64,000 nucleotides of DNA from JAAYUJ01 sp963698165 (GCA_963698165.1 CAVOPT010000014.1:43507-107506); one strand, 5' to 3'; shown: positions 25,726 to 35,823, numbered from the stretch's first letter. A program made the numbers and translations. The notes: generated by a model from the sequence alone, not told the origin.

Positions 25726-26048
25726 ACGAGCATCCACTGAACCTGAGTATCAAGCGGAACGATCGCTGCGAGACGTCACGTGTCCATCGGGCGCACAAGC
25801 GCAAACGGCCGATCTGGTCGAGCCGCTGGAGCACAGCGGCGGACGCCATAGCAGCTTTGAGCCGATTTTCCTGGCCGGGGGAGCCATCTCTCCACAAAGC
25901 TGTCAGACAACTCCAAGAAGAGACCATCCGTCGCGCACTCACAAAAGGTGGCGGCAATTGGGCGGCGGCAGCCAGTGAGTTGGGAATAAGCCGGAGCAAT
26001 CTTCACAATCTATCGACCCGCTTGGGTTTGCGTGAAGAATCGAACTGA
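25722..26048 (+). pseudogene. norR-like regulator relic (C-terminal DNA-binding part)
   Basis: The last 60 codons match the Fis-type DNA-binding end of NorR-like sigma-54 activators: 'AVRQLQEETIRRALTKGGGN', 'WAAAASELGISRSNLHNLST', 'RLGL'. Before it, 'AIAALSRFSWPGE' looks like the end of the AAA+ domain ('..WPGN..'), but the stretch between is shortened, and the sensor and AAA+ domains are gone. It lies 54 nt before the qNor gene, the natural target of NorR. Confidence 0.7.
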
Positions 26049-26102
26049 GCGGCTCTTTTCCGCAGCCATACCCCATCAACCCGAAACAAAGGAGGCGTCA
26101 AA

Positions 26103-28373
26103 ATGAAGGAGCCGTTGCCCGACAATCAGACCCTTTCCCCCTGGTGGCGGCGCAGTGTCGTGCTGGTTTTTGTCTGTGGTATGGCGGTCTTGGTTTTCAT
26201 GTCCGTCCAGGCCTATCGGTATGCCCCCCCTATTCCGGAAAAAGTGGTCGACTCCGCCGGCAAGGTCATCTTCACTGGTCTGGACATCGAAGCCGGCCAG
26301 CAGATATTTCTCAAATACGCCCTGATGCAAAACGGCTCGATCTGGGGCCACGGCTCGTACTTGGGTCCGGACTATTCCGCCCGGTACCTCCACGAGCTTT
26401 CCATCGATGTGGGCAATGCTGTCGCCCGGCAGGAATTCAGCACGGAGCTGTCTGCCGTGACCAATGAGCAACGGCTGCTCATCGACGCACGGATTGCAAG
26501 ACTTCTTAAAGAAAATCGATACGATCCGGCCTCGAAGCAATTGACGTTCCTCGATTCCGAAAGGGCTTCCTATGAAAGGCAGCTCACGGTCTGGAAAGAT
26601 TTTTTTCTACAGCCGACGACCAATACGGGGCTCCCAAGAAAGTACATCCATGCCCCCGAGGAGATCCGCCGGCTCACGGCCTTTTTTGCCTGGACCGCCT
26701 GGGCCAGCGTTGCCAATCGCCCGGACAAACCGTATTCGTATACCAACAATTTCCCCTATGACCCGACGGTCGGCAACCGTTTGACTGCCGACGCCCTTCT
26801 CTGGAGCGCCCTGAGCGTCGCCATGCTGCTGGCCGGGCTGGCCATGGTGTTGTTTACTTTCGGCAGATTCGACTATCTCGGCTGGAAAGGGGAGTCCAGG
26901 GGCGTTCAGCCGTTGATGCTGATTGGTGAGGCCACCGCCGGCCAGAAGGCGACCATCAAATATTGTCTCATCGTCGCCCTGCTTTTCCTGGCCCAGGTCA
27001 TGATCGGCGGCGCACTGGCCCACTATCGCGCGGAGCCCGGCGATTTTTACGGCATCGATCTGGCCCGGTATCTGCCGAGCAATATTTTACGCACGTGGCA
27101 CCTTCAGTTGGCCATCTTTTGGATCGCCACTGCCTATGTGTCCGGTGGCCTCTTGCTGGCCTCCTCTCTGGGCCGAAAGGAACCACGCGGACAGGCGGCG
27201 GGCATCCACATGCTGTTTTGGGCGCTCGTCGTCCTGGTGGTCGGCAGCATGGTGGGGGAACTCCTCGGCATTCACGGGTTTTTCGGCGGGTTATGGTCCT
27301 GGTTTGGCCACCAGGGGTGGGAATTTCTCGAGTTGGGGCGCTTCTGGCAGATCATCATGGTGATCGGATTGAGCTTCTGGCTATGGCTGCTCCAACGTGC
27401 CGTCGCGCCGGCGCTGAAGGATCCCGAGCACAGAGAAATCGCACTCCTTTTCATGGGGGGCGCTGCCGCCATTCCCATTTTCTACCTGCCCGCTTTTTTC
27501 TTCGGCAGCACAACCAATTTCACGGTTGTGGACACATGGCGATTCTGGATCATTCACCTGTGGGTGGAGGGCTTTTTCGAACTGTTTGTGACCGTTCTCG
27601 TGGCAGTGACCTTCTACCAACTGGGCGTCGTTCGCCGCACCAATGTGCTGCGGGTCATTTACATGGATGCCATACTCTTTCTTTCCGGCGGCATCATCGG
27701 TACGGCACATCACTGGTACTGGACCGGACAGGCCAACTTCACCATGGCCCTGGCAGCCATGTTTTCAGCCCTCGAAGTGGTTCCCCTCACCCTTCTCACC
27801 CTCGACGCCTGGGACTTCATCAAGCTGACAGGGACCAAGGGATCGAGCAGTGCGCCGGGAAAAGTCATTCCCCACAAGTGGGCGTTTTACTTTCTCATGG
27901 CCGTGGGCTTCTGGAATTTTGTGGGAGCGGGCATCTTCGGCTTTCTGATCAACATGCCGGTTGTCAGCTACTTCGAAGCGGGCACCGTATTGACGCTGAA
28001 CCATGGTCATGCCGCCCTGATGGGTGCTTTCGGCATGCTGGCCATGGCGCTTCTGGTTTTGGGCCTGCGGCACGTCCTTACGGAGGATCAGTGGGCGATG
28101 CCGGCAAAGTTCATCAAGGTTTCTTTCTGGGGCTTGAACGTGGGCCTTTTCCTGATGGTCATCACCAACTTGTTCCCAGTGGGTGTGTTGCAGTTATGGG
28201 ATGTACTCGAAAATGGCTACTGGCATGCGCGCAGTCTTGAATTCATCGCGCAGGATCGGATTCGGCTGCTGGAATGGTACAGCCTGCCGTCGCACGTGAT
28301 CTTGATTGTGTTGGGTGTTGGTCCCATGGTGGTTGCATCCGGATTGACCTACCTGAAGATGAGGAGAGCCTGA
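26103..28373 (+). CDS. norZ: quinol-dependent nitric oxide reductase (qNor)
   Basis: Protein of 756 aa. AAAGGAGGCG precedes the ATG. The N-terminal extension typical of qNor (helix at 16-35, then a periplasmic heme-less cytochrome-c-like domain to about 225) is followed by about 12 membrane helices. Heme and FeB ligands are visible: H333 ('TWHLQLAIFW'), H485 with E489 ('HLWVEGFFE'), H536/H537 ('GTAHHWYW'), and a His in 'NHGHAALMGAFGM'. It reduces 2 NO to N2O with quinol as donor. The ligand set is that of a reductase rather than an NO dismutase. Confidence 0.95.
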   Translation: MKEPLPDNQTLSPWWRRSVVLVFVCGMAVLVFMSVQAYRYAPPIPEKVVDSAGKVIFTGLDIEAGQQIFLKYALMQNGSIWGHGSYLGPDYSARYLHELSIDVGNAVARQEFSTELSAVTNEQRLLIDARIARLLKENRYDPASKQLTFLDSERASYERQLTVWKDFFLQPTTNTGLPRKYIHAPEEIRRLTAFFAWTAWASVANRPDKPYSYTNNFPYDPTVGNRLTADALLWSALSVAMLLAGLAMVLFTFGRFDYLGWKGESRGVQPLMLIGEATAGQKATIKYCLIVALLFLAQVMIGGALAHYRAEPGDFYGIDLARYLPSNILRTWHLQLAIFWIATAYVSGGLLLASSLGRKEPRGQAAGIHMLFWALVVLVVGSMVGELLGIHGFFGGLWSWFGHQGWEFLELGRFWQIIMVIGLSFWLWLLQRAVAPALKDPEHREIALLFMGGAAAIPIFYLPAFFFGSTTNFTVVDTWRFWIIHLWVEGFFELFVTVLVAVTFYQLGVVRRTNVLRVIYMDAILFLSGGIIGTAHHWYWTGQANFTMALAAMFSALEVVPLTLLTLDAWDFIKLTGTKGSSSAPGKVIPHKWAFYFLMAVGFWNFVGAGIFGFLINMPVVSYFEAGTVLTLNHGHAALMGAFGMLAMALLVLGLRHVLTEDQWAMPAKFIKVSFWGLNVGLFLMVITNLFPVGVLQLWDVLENGYWHARSLEFIAQDRIRLLEWYSLPSHVILIVLGVGPMVVASGLTYLKMRRA

Positions 28374-28540
28374 TCGCACCTTGAAGCAAGGACGCAATTT
28401 CGCAAATTTTCAGTGCGCTATTTTCGACGCGGTCGGGAAAGTGAGGGCTGTTGCCGGTCGACACTCGCCCACGGGTGTGGAGAGGTTCGCTGTGGAGGGA
28501 GAGCGTGGGAGAACCTCTACCAAAGGCGGCGGTAGCACGA

Positions 28541-30298
28541 TCAGATCCTGGCTATCTCGCATGAATCCCGGCATTGATTGTTCACCTTAGCTGGTAGGTC
28601 AATGATCACCCTCGTGAATTCCCCTTCGAGACTCTCAAAACTGAGGAACCCCCCATGCTCTTTGATGATCCTGTCAGTGATGTTCAACCCCAGGCCGGTT
28701 CCTTTCCCAAAAGGCTTTGTGGAAAAGAATGCCTTTGTCAGCATGGGCAGCTCATGGGGTGGAATTCCGACTCCCCGATCATGAAATACGATTCGCACAT
28801 ACGGGCGATCGCTGATGATCACTTTCTCGCCGGTGATTTGGAGGAGTTTATTCTCATGCCTTTCCGGATACTTCTCGTTTAACGAATAGCGCGCGTTGGT
28901 GATAATATTTATAAAACCCTGTTGGATCTGCTGAAAGTTGACATCCACGTCAGGAAGATCGCCGCGAAGATCTATCTCCAGATCAATGCCCTCCTTTCGT
29001 ATTTGAGCCTGGGTTAGAATTATTGATTCTTCAAGTATTGCAGAGACGGTCGTCGTTTGTTTTCTCTGTTGCTCATCATTGCGTGCGTAGGAGAGCAGAG
29101 TCCTGACGATGCGGGCAATACGCTCCCCTTCCATCACGATCCGCTTGCCAATGTCATGTTCCATGCGCTCGGCGCTGCACTCGTTTATCAGTATCTGACC
29201 ATAGTTTATGACACCCGTGACGGGATTGTTGATCTCATGGGCAATTCCAGCCGCCAGTTCCCCCAGGGATGCCAAATGACATGCCTGCATGGCTTCCGCC
29301 TGCAGAGCCATCTTTTCGGTAATATCACTAACCAGCAGGAGCACTCTGCTGACACTCTCATCCTCTTTGATTGGGAAGGCCCTTATGTCCAATATGGCCC
29401 CATTGTATTTTACCACCGAAGCTTCGTTTTCCCCGGTCTTGAAACATCTTGCCACCGGAGAGTCCTCAGGGCGAGCAGACAGACCATGCGATAATTCATA
29501 ACAGTATTGACTGGCCACCTCAGATAGCGCCTCATTCAACTGTTGAACATTCCCACGGTTTGACCACAATAATTCCATGTCGGGAGAGAGCAGGACCAAA
29601 GTGTCGCTGATAGCATTCAGAAGAACATGGAATTCGTGCGAGAGTTTTCTGTGCTTCCTTTCGCTCTCACTGAGCTCGGCCGTGCGTTCCTTCACCTTTC
29701 TTTCCAGTGCGTCCTGAATCCTGATGATCTCCTCTTCGGCCTGCTTCCTGATGGATATATCCGTTACCGAAGTCCTGCATGACTCTGTGCCATCCACAGT
29801 CAGCACCCAGATACTGTCCAATTGTACAGTACGTTGCGGGCCACCCGGTCTTTCCAGTTTCACTTCACAGGTTCGCCGTTCGTTGGTACTGAAAACCTGA
29901 TCGAGGTGCGACCGAAGCTTGTCCCTGTGCGGCGCTGCTGCGTAAAGCCATAGAGGGGTGTTGATCAGGCGGCCTCTTTCAATACCAAGCTGATCGGCAA
30001 AGGCGAGGTTTGCTTCCAGGATGAGGCCCTCTTTATTCGAAGTGACGTAGCCGACCGGCGCAAAGTCGTACAGGTCGGCATACTTGCTCATCGCCTCCTC
30101 TGCTCGCGAATGGGCCCCTCGCAGCTCTTCATTCTGCATTTCCAATTCGATCTTATGCACCTGCAGTTCCTGGACCAGCGCACGGATATCCTCTTCCGAC
30201 ATGGTTCGAAGGGTTTCGGCATCTCCCTGGTCCTGAATTACTTCAGCCCGGCGGCGCAGGTCGTTTGCTTTGTTTCGCCGGGATCTATCCTCGGACAT
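28541..30298 (-). CDS. PAS-domain sensor histidine kinase (shares its core with the 8.4 kb kinase)
   Basis: Protein of 585 aa from the ATG at 30298 (CAGGAGGAGTGC upstream). It has an N-terminal 'VHKIELEMQNEELR' coil, PAS1 at about 70-185, a coiled coil, PAS2 at about 220-330, HisKA with H354 in 'GIAHEINNP' and an HATPase domain. There is no membrane segment and no adjacent response regulator. Starting inside PAS2, the DNA is nearly identical in long runs to 8.46-9.56 kb, while the N-terminal parts differ: a duplication with a domain swap. It lies 26 nt after the CheB-CheR gene. Confidence 0.9.
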   Translation of the reverse strand: MSEDRSRRNKANDLRRRAEVIQDQGDAETLRTMSEEDIRALVQELQVHKIELEMQNEELRGAHSRAEEAMSKYADLYDFAPVGYVTSNKEGLILEANLAFADQLGIERGRLINTPLWLYAAAPHRDKLRSHLDQVFSTNERRTCEVKLERPGGPQRTVQLDSIWVLTVDGTESCRTSVTDISIRKQAEEEIIRIQDALERKVKERTAELSESERKHRKLSHEFHVLLNAISDTLVLLSPDMELLWSNRGNVQQLNEALSEVASQYCYELSHGLSARPEDSPVARCFKTGENEASVVKYNGAILDIRAFPIKEDESVSRVLLLVSDITEKMALQAEAMQACHLASLGELAAGIAHEINNPVTGVINYGQILINECSAERMEHDIGKRIVMEGERIARIVRTLLSYARNDEQQRKQTTTVSAILEESIILTQAQIRKEGIDLEIDLRGDLPDVDVNFQQIQQGFINIITNARYSLNEKYPERHENKLLQITGEKVIISDRPYVRIVFHDRGVGIPPHELPMLTKAFFSTKPFGKGTGLGLNITDRIIKEHGGFLSFESLEGEFTRVIIDLPAKVNNQCRDSCEIARI

Positions 30299-30324
30299 GG
30301 TGCTGCACTCCTCCTGACCCCTGT

Positions 30325-33300
30325 TTACCCAGCCTCGGCAACATCTTCGATGGAGAGAAGAATCAACTGTTTCTCGCGGCCCTCCTGGTGAATCTGCCGC
30401 CCGTTCAGCAGCATTTTTCTTTGACCGATCTTTGGAAATTCGTGCTCGACCAGGAAGTCCCCGAACACCTTGTTTGCAGGGACGACTTCCTCCAGCAACT
30501 GCCTTAAAGCGGGAATGTCCCACTGCCGACTCCCCAGGTTATAAAGAACCTCATTTCGGGTTTCTTCGGGCGTCGTCTGAAATGTCCGATAAAATGACTG
30601 ATTGGCCGAAACGATTCTCATTTCGGAGTCCAGCACCAGCAGTGGTTCCCGTATGGTGGCCAGGATGCTCTCGGCGTAGTTGTAAGCGTCTTGAAGCAAA
30701 CGCCGACTCTCACTCAAGGAATCCTCCATTTCTTTGAGGTTGGTGATGTCGGTGAATGTGATCACTGCCCCATCGATGACGTTGTCAAGTGTCCGATAAG
30801 GCATGATGCGCATCAGGTACCACTGCCTGTCTTTGTTTTGCAACTGCATTTCTTTGAACACCAGCGTATCCAGCGTCTCTTTCACGTCTTTGACCAGATC
30901 TTCGTATTTCAGGTTGGAGACAATGTCTCCAATGGGACGCCCCACATCGGACGGAATCAGCTTGAAGATCTCGGAGACGGCTGCCGTAAAACGTTTGACA
31001 TTCATATGATTGTCCAGGAACAGGGTTGCGATGTTGGTGCTGTTGAGCAGGTTTCTCATGTCGCTGTCGGAACGGGTCAATTGGTCGATTTTGTGCTGCA
31101 GTTCAGCATTGATCGTCATCAGTTCTTCGTTGAGCGATTGCATCTCCTCTTTGGACGTGGTCAACTCTTCGTTGGTGCTCTGCAGTTCCTCATTGGTCGA
31201 CTGCAGTTCTTCGTTTGCAGCCTTGAGCTCCTCCCGGGAGGCTTCCATTTCTTCAACAGTGGATTGCAGATGCTCTCTTGCCTGCTGCAGCTGATTCTCC
31301 AGTTCGCTGACGATGACGCTCTCACCGGGGACCGGGCCGGATCCTTTCCTGCCGGAACGTTTCGCCTGAGGGGGAGTCGGAACGTCCTGAAAGACAACGA
31401 GCAGCAGTCCACGCATCGTCTCCGGTTCGTTGAGAGGCTTGACGGTGAACTGGACGATTCGATCGCCCCCATCGTCAGTCACGCGCAGGTCCTTCACGGT
31501 CACGTCCGCCTGTTGAGTCAAGGCTTTTCGAATGGCGCTCCCCAGTTCGTACCTCAGTGCCTCGCGTATCAGGGCATAGATGTTGATGTTCACTCTGCCG
31601 GCGGCAAGTTCCAGGTATCTCCCTGTTCGGCCGTGAATGTAGAGGATGTCGCCATTCTCGTTGATGAGCACCGCAGAGGGTGCGTAATTCTCGAGCAGAA
31701 CTTTCTCAACATTCTCCTGAACGGATGTCACCACGTCTTTCCCCAATTTGAAGGGGTCCGGGATGCCGTCCACAGCGCGAGGGGGCAAATCCAATGGAAA
31801 ATCAAACACCCCCGCAAGGGCGGAGGCTGACTCCGTTCGCCTGTAGACCTTCCACTTGTTGTCCAAAACGGAGAAGTGATCCGTGAAACGGCCGATGGTT
31901 TCGGAAGAGCCAAGGAAGAGGATGCCCCCAGGGTTCAGAGTGTAGTGGAAAAGCGGCAACAGCTTGTTCTGGGATTCAGGAGTCAGGTAGATCAGCAGAT
32001 TTCTGCAACTGAGGATGTCAAGTTTGGTGAACGGCGGGTCCGAGAGAACATTTTGCGGGGCAAAGACGACCTGTTCCCTGATGTCCTTGTTGATGCGATA
32101 GCCCCCCGACTCCTCCCTGGTGAAAAAACGCTCCAGACGCTCCTGAGACACGTTGGCAGCAATATTTGCAGGGTACACACCCTGGCGGGCCTTTTCGACA
32201 GCTTCTTTGTCGAGGTCCGTCCCAAAGATCTGTATCTTGAAAGTGCCCTTGCGCTTCAGCTCATCGAGGCACTCGGTGAGAAGGATCCCTATGGAGTAGG
32301 CTTCTTCTCCGGTAGCGCAGCCAGGGACCCATACCCGCAAAGGGTGCCCCTGTTTTCGGTCCCTGAGAAGATGCCCCAACACTTTTTGCTTCAGAACATC
32401 AAACGCTTCGGGGTCTCTGAAGAAGTTGGTCACTCCGATCAGCAGCTCCCTGAAAAGCAAATCGAGTTCATGAGGATTCTGCTGAAGGTAACGGACATAC
32501 AAGGACATGCTGTCGATCTGATGAACATTCATGCGCCTTTCGATACGTCGATGGATGGTGTTCGTTTTGTAGAGGGAGAAGTCATGTCCCGTCTGATCCC
32601 GTAGCAGTATGAACACCTTCTGCATCAAGCCGGATGCCTTGGCCGTCAACGTCGGGGCTTTCCGGGGCGCCGTCGAGGCGTGTGTCACATAAGCAATCAA
32701 TTTTGCAGGCAGTTCTTCCGCAGGTGCGATATAATCCACGAGCCCTGTACTCATAGCGCTCCGCGGCATGCTGTCACTCCTCGCCGACGTGACGTCCTGC
32801 GCCATCACCATGCCCAATTTTTCCTTGATCGCTCGAACTCCCAAGGTCCCATCCGTTCCCATACCGGAAAGGATAATCCCGATACTCCCTTCCTTCTGAT
32901 CTTCAGCCAGGTGCTTGAAGAAGAAATCGATAGGCAGCCGCAAGCCCCGGGACGCAGTAGGTTCCAGCAAATGAAGGGTCCCGTGCAGGATGGATAAATC
33001 CTTGTTTGGCGGGATCACGTAAACCCTGTTTGGTTCAACCTTCATCCCATCCTCTATGGAAGAGACCTTCATTTCGGTGAAGCGTTGCAGGATTTCCGGC
33101 ATCATCCCTTTTTTCGTCGGGTCGAGATGCGAAACGACGACGAACGCCAAACCGGAATCGGAGGGCATCCTTGGGAAGAACCGTTCAAACGCTTCCAACC
33201 CACCGGCCGAAGCGCCCATCCCGACGATGTACAAGGGGTTCCTCGAATTCTTCGGAGGTTGGCCGCCAGATGCTTTTCGGCTCTCCGAATGGGTTGGTGC

Positions 33301-33354
33301 GGATTTGCCATGTGTCCCACCTCGCCGTCTGGTTTCTTTCTTGCCTATCTCCAT
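30325..33354 (-). CDS. CheB-CheR-PAS hybrid signalling protein
   Basis: Protein of 1009 aa from the ATG at 33354 (GAGGG upstream). A CheB methylesterase domain (about 40-230) has the triad S49 ('GMGASAGG'), H76 ('VVSHLDP') and D168 ('GMGTDGT'). A CheR methyltransferase domain (about 255-525) has 'VPGCATGEEAYS' and 'CRNLLIYL'. Then come a long coiled coil with repeated 'ELQSTNEEL' and two PAS-like domains. There is no receiver domain on CheB. Such hybrids usually feed two-component systems rather than flagellar chemotaxis; the kinase downstream is the likely partner. Confidence 0.93.
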   Translation of the reverse strand: MEIGKKETRRRGGTHGKSAPTHSESRKASGGQPPKNSRNPLYIVGMGASAGGLEAFERFFPRMPSDSGLAFVVVSHLDPTKKGMMPEILQRFTEMKVSSIEDGMKVEPNRVYVIPPNKDLSILHGTLHLLEPTASRGLRLPIDFFFKHLAEDQKEGSIGIILSGMGTDGTLGVRAIKEKLGMVMAQDVTSARSDSMPRSAMSTGLVDYIAPAEELPAKLIAYVTHASTAPRKAPTLTAKASGLMQKVFILLRDQTGHDFSLYKTNTIHRRIERRMNVHQIDSMSLYVRYLQQNPHELDLLFRELLIGVTNFFRDPEAFDVLKQKVLGHLLRDRKQGHPLRVWVPGCATGEEAYSIGILLTECLDELKRKGTFKIQIFGTDLDKEAVEKARQGVYPANIAANVSQERLERFFTREESGGYRINKDIREQVVFAPQNVLSDPPFTKLDILSCRNLLIYLTPESQNKLLPLFHYTLNPGGILFLGSSETIGRFTDHFSVLDNKWKVYRRTESASALAGVFDFPLDLPPRAVDGIPDPFKLGKDVVTSVQENVEKVLLENYAPSAVLINENGDILYIHGRTGRYLELAAGRVNINIYALIREALRYELGSAIRKALTQQADVTVKDLRVTDDGGDRIVQFTVKPLNEPETMRGLLLVVFQDVPTPPQAKRSGRKGSGPVPGESVIVSELENQLQQAREHLQSTVEEMEASREELKAANEELQSTNEELQSTNEELTTSKEEMQSLNEELMTINAELQHKIDQLTRSDSDMRNLLNSTNIATLFLDNHMNVKRFTAAVSEIFKLIPSDVGRPIGDIVSNLKYEDLVKDVKETLDTLVFKEMQLQNKDRQWYLMRIMPYRTLDNVIDGAVITFTDITNLKEMEDSLSESRRLLQDAYNYAESILATIREPLLVLDSEMRIVSANQSFYRTFQTTPEETRNEVLYNLGSRQWDIPALRQLLEEVVPANKVFGDFLVEHEFPKIGQRKMLLNGRQIHQEGREKQLILLSIEDVAEAG

Positions 33355-33745
33355 GTGGAATACCCTCATTCAAAAGCCCACGGCAAAGCCTCGGGCTTGG
33401 TGATACGGGTCGCCTCAAAGTCGGTCGCCGACATCGGAGGTCAGGGCCTGTTTGTGCGGAGCGATGGGAAGTAAGGCCTCCTCAAAACCGTCCCTCATGT
33501 CTGATGTCACCATTCTTTGAAAATTTGATGCTGGATAATCTCATGGCGGGAAGCGTCCATCAAGTGCAGGAATGCAACTTGATCAATCTTCGAAACGCGG
33601 GGAGAAACTGTCGGACCCTTTTCCAGAGGGGGGTGGGAGCGTCCGGAAGTTCCTGTTTCATAAAGACGGATTTCTTTGAAAAGCATGATTCCAATTGAGT
33701 TTCCAAGGTTCTCATTATACAGCGCCTATCCAGAGCGTTCACGAT
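33355..33745. other. intergenic region, nothing recognised
   Basis: This 391-bp stretch separates the CheB-CheR gene from the next kinase. I see no gene, palindrome or -24/-12 site. The kinase at 33746 ends just left of it on the same strand. Confidence 0.5.
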
Positions 33746-35494
33746 TCAAGCAGACCGGTGGGCTGGCCGGAAAATTCTATCCCGCCCCGGCCAGACCACC
33801 CGAACGGTTGTCCCTTTACCAGGAGTGGATTCGATGGATAAGGTTCCTCCATTATGCTCAGCCCTGTCCCTCATGCTTCTTAAACCTAGAGTAGTCAGAG
33901 CGTTCGTCTGTGAGATGGTGCCAAGATCCATCCCGATCCCATTATCCGTTATTGTCAGCTCAATGGCGTCACGCCTCTTTGCAAGGGAGAGGCCCACCCA
34001 ATCAGCTTTGCTATGTTTGGCAATGTTGTTCAGAGACTCTTGAATGATCCGAAAAACCGCAATCTTCAATGGCTCGGGGATCTCCTCTTCTTTAATCCCC
34101 GCCTCGACTTCAATGTGTCGCCCAGGATAGATCTTCTGGAATTCTCGACAGAACCATTCAAGAGTGGCGACCACACCCAGGCTGTCAAGTATCGATGGTC
34201 TCAGTCCCATGTAGATCGATCTGGTCTCTTCTATAGAGTGTTGAAGTATGGGGACAAAGCTTTCAAAGAGTTCAAGAGCTCTCCCGAGCTCTCCCCGGTC
34301 TCTCGCATCCAGGATCACCTCTACTCTGTACTTCAGGGCCGCAAGGGTTTGCCCAATGCTATCGTGAAGCTCACTGGCAAGTCTTTTCCTCTCATCTTCC
34401 TGCACGGCTATGAGCCTGGAGGGGATTGCACGAAGCTCCTTCTCGTTTTCCCTGAGGACCTTGTTCGCTGCCTGTAACTCCAATGTACGCTCTTCCACGC
34501 GGATCTCGAGAGCATCGCGGGCGTCTCTGAGCGCTTTTTCCATAAGCTTGCTTTCCGTAATGTCCTCATAGGTTCCCAAAACCCCTTTGATCCTCCCTTC
34601 GGCGTCACGAAGAGGAACCTTATTGGTGCGCAGCCAGATCCTGCAACCATCTGGCGTTGTCTGAGGTTCCTCATAGCCGAGTTTCGGTCTTCCGGTTTCC
34701 ATCACCAGGCGGTCGTCTGAGCGGTAGAGTTCTGCTTGTTCGGCCCAGCCCATCTCAAAGTCATTTCTCCCTATGATCTTCTCCGGTGATTGCAGGCCCG
34801 CGTCGAGAGCGAATGCACGGTTGCAGCCCAAGTAGTTCGATTCGAGATCCTTCCAGAAGACCCTTACGGGGATGGTATCCAGGACTAACTGCATCATTTG
34901 CTGCGATTCCCGCAGCGCATCCTCCGCCTGCTTGCGTTCGGTGATGTCGGAAACGATGGTACGGCATCGGGTTACCCTCCCGTCCCTGTCCTCTATGGCC
35001 AGACTTTCCAGCTGGGCGTCAAAGATGCCGCCGTCTGGTTTCCGGAGCTTGATCTCGCATCTCTGTTTTGTTCCGGCTTTGAAGGCCGCTCGCTCGTGGA
35101 GATGAAACGCTTCTGCATATTCCTCCACAAGTAAACTCTGAAAACGCTTCCCAATCAAGGAAGAGCTGTCGGCTTCCAACAAAGCGGAGCCGGTAAGGTT
35201 GACTTCCAGAATAACGCCATCCGTGCCTATGGTGAAATATCCCACCGGAGCATGATCATAGAGGTCGGAAAGCCTGTCCCGTGACTCCGACAAAAGGTAT
35301 TGAGCCTCTCGCATTTCCTCGTTTTGCATCTCAAGCTCTATTTGATGGACACTCAGGTTATGAAGTACCTGCTTTATTTCCTCGAGGGAAAGGGTGGTTA
35401 CATCCTTCTGGACAGTGGACCTCCTGCGAACCGATTCCTCGGCTCGCTTTCTCAGATCGAAGGGTTTCGCCTTGATGTCGTCAGGCTGGGTCAT
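33746..35494 (-). CDS. PAS-domain sensor kinase of the NarX/HisKA_3 type
   Basis: Protein of 582 aa from the ATG at 35494 (GTGAGGAGCTGC upstream). It has 'VHQIELEMQNEEM', PAS1 at about 70-190, PAS2 at about 195-315 ending 'TYEDITESK', a coiled coil, then a HisKA_3 dimerisation helix with H377 in 'RLASELHDSIGQTLAALKYR' and an HATPase domain ('DNGIGMDL', 'TTLGLRSMRDRAE'). This class normally signals to a NarL/LuxR-type regulator; none is next to it. It is soluble. Confidence 0.9.
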   Translation of the reverse strand: MTQPDDIKAKPFDLRKRAEESVRRRSTVQKDVTTLSLEEIKQVLHNLSVHQIELEMQNEEMREAQYLLSESRDRLSDLYDHAPVGYFTIGTDGVILEVNLTGSALLEADSSSLIGKRFQSLLVEEYAEAFHLHERAAFKAGTKQRCEIKLRKPDGGIFDAQLESLAIEDRDGRVTRCRTIVSDITERKQAEDALRESQQMMQLVLDTIPVRVFWKDLESNYLGCNRAFALDAGLQSPEKIIGRNDFEMGWAEQAELYRSDDRLVMETGRPKLGYEEPQTTPDGCRIWLRTNKVPLRDAEGRIKGVLGTYEDITESKLMEKALRDARDALEIRVEERTLELQAANKVLRENEKELRAIPSRLIAVQEDERKRLASELHDSIGQTLAALKYRVEVILDARDRGELGRALELFESFVPILQHSIEETRSIYMGLRPSILDSLGVVATLEWFCREFQKIYPGRHIEVEAGIKEEEIPEPLKIAVFRIIQESLNNIAKHSKADWVGLSLAKRRDAIELTITDNGIGMDLGTISQTNALTTLGLRSMRDRAEHNGGTLSIESTPGKGTTVRVVWPGRDRIFRPAHRSA

Positions 35495-35538
35495 ATTGCA
35501 GCTCCTCACCCGGCAGAGCCGGAAGCGAAAAGGGTTGA

Positions 35539-35823
35539 TCCGGTTAATGAGTATCTTTGGGTATGGAGGTGGTACAACCTGAGCGTGAAGCATTCTTTGT
35601 CCCACAATCCATAAGCCTGCCTCTTGAGCGTTTTGATCTTGTTATTGATTTCCTCGACCATGGTGCTGGTGATGAGGTGTTTGAAAGTTTTGATCAAGAC
35701 GGTGCGGCAACATCCCAAGGTCCTGGCGAACTTAACGAGTTGCTTGATTACGGAATGGAAAGCATCTCGGCACCAGGTTTCAAGAAATGTTCTTGCGGCT
35801 GCAGCATCTTCCTCATAGATGGG
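35539..35823 (-). mobile_element. ISL3-family transposase remnant (C-terminal end)
   Basis: The minus-strand frame contains 'EEDAAAARTFLETWCRDAFH', 'VKFARTLGCCRTVLIK' and the typical end 'EEINNKIKTLKRQAYGLWDK', 'ECFTLRLYHLH'. These match the last third of ISL3 (IS204/IS1001/IS1165-like) transposases. The catalytic N-terminal part and inverted repeats are not visible. It shows past insertion next to the phosphoketolase gene. Confidence 0.75.

Noticed and set aside
26103..28373. NO dismutase instead of NO reductase
   Set aside because: The FeB ligand His and the Glu of the 'HLWVEGFFE' motif and the double His are all present, as in ordinary qNor.
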